This document shows positions 15,238 to 17,451 of a DNA stretch of 17,451 nucleotides, piece by piece (position 1 is the stretch's first letter; the number at the start of each line of letters is the position of its first letter). The notes beneath the pieces were generated by a model, which saw nothing but the letters and a program-made list of their open reading frames with translations, did not search any database and had not been told where the DNA came from. The translations under genes and the position numbers were made by a program. Source of the DNA: Methanomassiliicoccaceae archaeon UBA480 (GTDB lineage Archaea; Thermoplasmatota; Thermoplasmata; Methanomassiliicoccales; Methanomethylophilaceae); contig DAXO01000049.1 of NCBI GenBank assembly GCA_002506425.1, forward strand, positions 16,755 through 34,205, written 5' to 3'.

Positions 15238-17050
15238 AACCGAGAGAGGCGCCAGAGCACCTCCGAAGGGACCGTCGTGGACGCGCGGCAGGGACAAGCC
15301 CAAGGACCTGGGCAAAGCCATGCGCGAGCTCCTAGGTTACATGGGTCCGGACCGCAGGCCGGTATTCATCGGTATGGCATGCACACTGCTTGCCACTATG
15401 CTGGCGCTTATCGGCCCTCAATTCCTGGAGGCGATGACCGACGCCATCTCCGGTTCGATATCATCCGGCACCTCGATCGACCTGAGGTGGATCTCAGGGA
15501 TCGGATGCATGCTGTTCGCGATATACGGATTCAGCCTGATCTTCAACTTCTGCGCCTCATACTACATTGGAGCGGCATCGGAGCGCGTCGGCGACCGCAT
15601 GCGCAAGGACCTGTCCCGCAAGTTCACCCGCCTTCCGTTCTCCTATCTGGAATCGAATCAGATCGGCGACATGATGAGCAGGGTCACCAACGACACCGAC
15701 ACCGTGAGGAAAGGCGCCGCGGAGAGCTTCACATCATCGATCAACGCGGCATTCTCGATAGTAGGAGCCTTGGCCATGATGCTCTACACCAGCTTGGAGC
15801 TGGCGGTGTTCGCGGTGATACCGACGCTCGCGGGCATGTGCGTGATATACATCGTCACGCACCGCACGCAGAGATTCTTCACGGCACAGCAGCGCGATCT
15901 CGGCAAGGTCAACTCGATGGTCGAGGAGGTCTACTACGGGCATGACATCGTGAAGACCTACAACAACTGGGGCCCGAGCAACGAGAAGTTCGACGGCATC
16001 AACGAGGCCCTGTTCCAATCATCGTTCAAGGCCAGGCTGGTCACAAGCATGATGCCACCTCTGATGGGCTTCATCGGTAACCTCGGATACGTGATCGTGT
16101 GCATAGCCGGATCCATGTTCATCCTCGACGGGACCATCGAGTACGGTGTGATAGCGGCCTTCATCGTCTACATAAAGATGTTCAACCAGCCCGTGGCCGA
16201 GATGGCCGATGTGGTGGCCAGGATGCAGTCCGTCGCATCCGCATCGGAGCGCGTTTTCTCCTTCCTCCGCCTCGCTGAGATGAGTCCGGACGGAGACGAT
16301 GTGAGCATCGTCCGCGCCGAGGGGCATATCGAATTCCGCCATGTCTGCTTCGGATATTCGCCTGACAGGGAGATCATACACGGCCTCGACCTCGATGTGA
16401 AACCGGGCTCCACCATCGCCATAGTAGGGCCTACCGGTGCCGGGAAAACGACCCTGGTCAACCTCCTCATGCGCTTCTACGACCCGGATTCAGGCGAGAT
16501 CCTGATCGACGGTGTGCCGACGATTGCTATGCCGAGATCGGCAGTGAGGAACCAGTTCGCCATGGTCCTCCAGGATTCATGGATGTTCGAGGGGACGATC
16601 TACGACAACGTCGCATACACATCTCCGGACGCCACGAGGGAATCGGTCGAAGAGGCGTGCAGAACCGTCGGCATAGACGGGTACATCCGCTCCCTTCCAG
16701 AGGGGTACGACACCGTCCTCCGCCCCGGGATCGGACTCTCTGTAGGGCAGAGGCAGCAGATTGCGATAGCCCGCGCGATAGTGAAGAACGCTCCTATGAT
16801 CATCCTAGACGAAGCGACGAGCTCCGTGGATACCCGCACCGAGAAGAGGATACAGAAGGCCATGGACGTGATGACCTCGGAGAAGACGTCGTTCGTCATC
16901 GCCCACAGGCTGTCCACCGTGAGGCATGCGGACAGGATCCTCGTGATGGTGGCGGGAGAGATAGTCGAATCGGGGACGCACGAGGAGCTGCTCGCGCTCA
17001 ACGGATACTATAGGATGCTCCACGACGCCCAGTTCGAGGAATCCGATTGA
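15230..17050 (+). CDS. ABC exporter half-transporter with catalytic ATP site (subunit B of heterodimer)
   Basis: A 606-residue partner of the preceding protein: a charged cytoplasmic lead of about 45 residues, a six-helix membrane domain to about residue 345, then the nucleotide-binding domain. Walker A GPTGAGKTT is at 400-408 (Lys406). Walker B IIILDEATSSVD carries catalytic Glu528, and the H-loop His559 is in VIAHRLSTVRHAD. The signature is LSVGQ (503-507), not LSGGQ. With partner A this gives one full site (Walker motifs of B, signature of A) and one degenerate site (Walker motifs of A, signature of B), the classical heterodimer design. GGAGGATT precedes the ATG within the upstream gene. 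A strong hairpin follows the stop. Confidence 0.91.
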   Translation: MTETERGARAPPKGPSWTRGRDKPKDLGKAMRELLGYMGPDRRPVFIGMACTLLATMLALIGPQFLEAMTDAISGSISSGTSIDLRWISGIGCMLFAIYGFSLIFNFCASYYIGAASERVGDRMRKDLSRKFTRLPFSYLESNQIGDMMSRVTNDTDTVRKGAAESFTSSINAAFSIVGALAMMLYTSLELAVFAVIPTLAGMCVIYIVTHRTQRFFTAQQRDLGKVNSMVEEVYYGHDIVKTYNNWGPSNEKFDGINEALFQSSFKARLVTSMMPPLMGFIGNLGYVIVCIAGSMFILDGTIEYGVIAAFIVYIKMFNQPVAEMADVVARMQSVASASERVFSFLRLAEMSPDGDDVSIVRAEGHIEFRHVCFGYSPDREIIHGLDLDVKPGSTIAIVGPTGAGKTTLVNLLMRFYDPDSGEILIDGVPTIAMPRSAVRNQFAMVLQDSWMFEGTIYDNVAYTSPDATRESVEEACRTVGIDGYIRSLPEGYDTVLRPGIGLSVGQRQQIAIARAIVKNAPMIILDEATSSVDTRTEKRIQKAMDVMTSEKTSFVIAHRLSTVRHADRILVMVAGEIVESGTHEELLALNGYYRMLHDAQFEESD

Positions 17051-17057
17051 AGAAGAT

Positions 17058-17080
17058 GGCCCGTCCGAAGACGGGCCTTT
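17058..17080. terminator. Bidirectional hairpin terminator between convergent genes
   Basis: A perfect 8-bp stem, GGCCCGTC (17058-17065) with GACGGGCC (17070-17077), around CGAA, followed by TTT on the plus strand. Read on the minus strand the loop is TTCG closed by C-G, the very stable cUUCGg tetraloop, followed by TCTTCTT. It lies 7 bp after the exporter stop and 7 bp before the stop of the convergent gene, so it can serve both transcripts. Confidence 0.7.
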
Positions 17081-17084
17081 GATG

Positions 17085-17451
17085 TCACACCGACAGAACG
17101 GGGACCTTGGAGGCGAGCTCCTGATCGCTCTTGCCCACAATCCACCAGACCGGGGCCGCCGCCGACTTGCAATCCTCCCCTACGGACGATGCAGCGAAGT
17201 AGCGGACCTCCTGGAAGAGCGATTCCACCACCTTGACGAATCCCTGCTGTCCGTTCTCGACTAGGAAATCCCTAACTTCGGCGCTCTTGAGCGAGGGGTT
17301 GAGAATATCGTTCTTGGAAGCTACGACAGCGAAGGGGATCTTCGAGACGCTTCCGGGACCGAAGCCGTTGATCTGCGTGAACATGCTGTGGAACGACTCG
17401 AAGACATCCACGGGAGGGGACCGTCTCCCATGGATGTCTTCGAGTCGTTCC
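17085..17451 (-). CDS. C-terminal part of a possible GTPase-domain protein, cut by window edge
   Basis: About 108-122 residues are visible. IPFAVVASKNDIL looks like the N/TKxD guanine-specificity loop (SKND) of a P-loop GTPase, and VRYFAASSVG about 50 residues later resembles the following SA-containing (G5) motif. No Walker A is in view because the N-terminus lies beyond the edge. A GTG at 17411 is available, but the frame stays open to the edge, so it is probably not the true start. The codons upstream of 17416 come from the inverted repeat at the window end and may be artefactual. It is convergent with the ABC exporter genes across a hairpin. Family assignment is tentative. Confidence 0.5.
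   Translation of the reverse strand, partial: ERLEDIHGRRSPPVDVFESFHSMFTQINGFGPGSVSKIPFAVVASKNDILNPSLKSAEVRDFLVENGQQGFVKVVESLFQEVRYFAASSVGEDCKSAAAPVWWIVGKSDQELASKVPVLSV
17390..17451. repeat. Terminal inverted repeat (probable contig-end fold-back)
   Basis: The last 21 bases (17431-17451) are an exact reverse complement of 17390-17410. A further GGAG-type block pairs 17412-17416 with 17425-17429 after one mismatch, leaving an 8-base loop. One arm is coding sequence of the partial gene (DVFESF), so the copy at the edge has no evident biological role. This is more like an assembly or amplification fold-back than a natural element. Confidence 0.75.

Noticed and set aside
1..17451. CRISPR arrays, tRNA/rRNA genes, insertion sequences or phage genes
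   Set aside because: No regularly spaced direct repeats, cloverleaf-like sequence, transposase or integrase motifs were seen on either strand by eye.

Overview
The window looks like part of an archaeal chromosome of roughly 60 % G+C. The most likely source is a methylotrophic methanogen-type Thermoplasmatota (Methanomassiliicoccales-like). This is inferred from the early-cobalt (anaerobic) Cbi corrin pathway, the nitrogenase-family reductase of a kind common in methanogens, archaeal TATA-like boxes, strong Shine-Dalgarno sites, and stop codons that are almost all TGA (12 of 13 visible ends; TAG once, TAA never). No rRNA, tRNA or marker gene fixes the taxon.

Region 1 (1-7756) is a divergent cobalamin (corrin ring) cluster. 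Leftward: cbiL, cbiF and a cbiH cut by the left edge. Rightward: cbiD, cbiG, one long gene that fuses CbiJ, CbiE and CbiT, then cbiA. The genes are packed with ATGA start/stop overlaps, which suggests translational coupling. Together they carry cobalt-factor II through C20, C17, C11, C1 (CbiD), C5 and C15 methylation, ring contraction, reduction and decarboxylation, and on to the a,c-diamide. CbiC, the chelatase and the late genes are not in view. A 109-bp AT-rich gap (2176-2284) must hold both promoters.

Region 2 (7796-9928), leftward: a branched-chain amino acid exporter pair (azlC, azlD) followed by an autoprocessing linear-amide C-N hydrolase of the penicillin V acylase / bile salt hydrolase / C45 type. 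A hairpin lies between cbiA and this hydrolase.

Region 3 (about 9956-13393), leftward, is the most unusual part: a two-gene nitrogenase-like oxidoreductase. The first gene fuses a full NifH-like Fe-protein to a NifD/BchN-like catalytic subunit in one 702-residue chain. The second, overlapping by ATGA, is a divergent NifK/BchB-like subunit. The cysteine pattern (three in the D-like part, one in the K-like part) predicts one [4Fe-4S] cluster of the protochlorophyllide-reductase/CfbD type, not a P-cluster, and the FeMo-cofactor ligands are not evident. The substrate is unknown. The K-like gene has no stop codon of its own before azlC, so its 3' end is uncertain or frameshifted.

Region 4 (13495-17050), rightward and divergent from region 3 across 101 bp: a heterodimeric ABC exporter pair with one degenerate and one canonical ATP site. 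Shared promoter space makes co-regulation with the nitrogenase-like enzyme plausible. The pair ends at a strong hairpin, followed by a convergent partial gene that may encode a GTPase. The last 62 bases form an inverted repeat that looks like a contig-end fold-back artefact.
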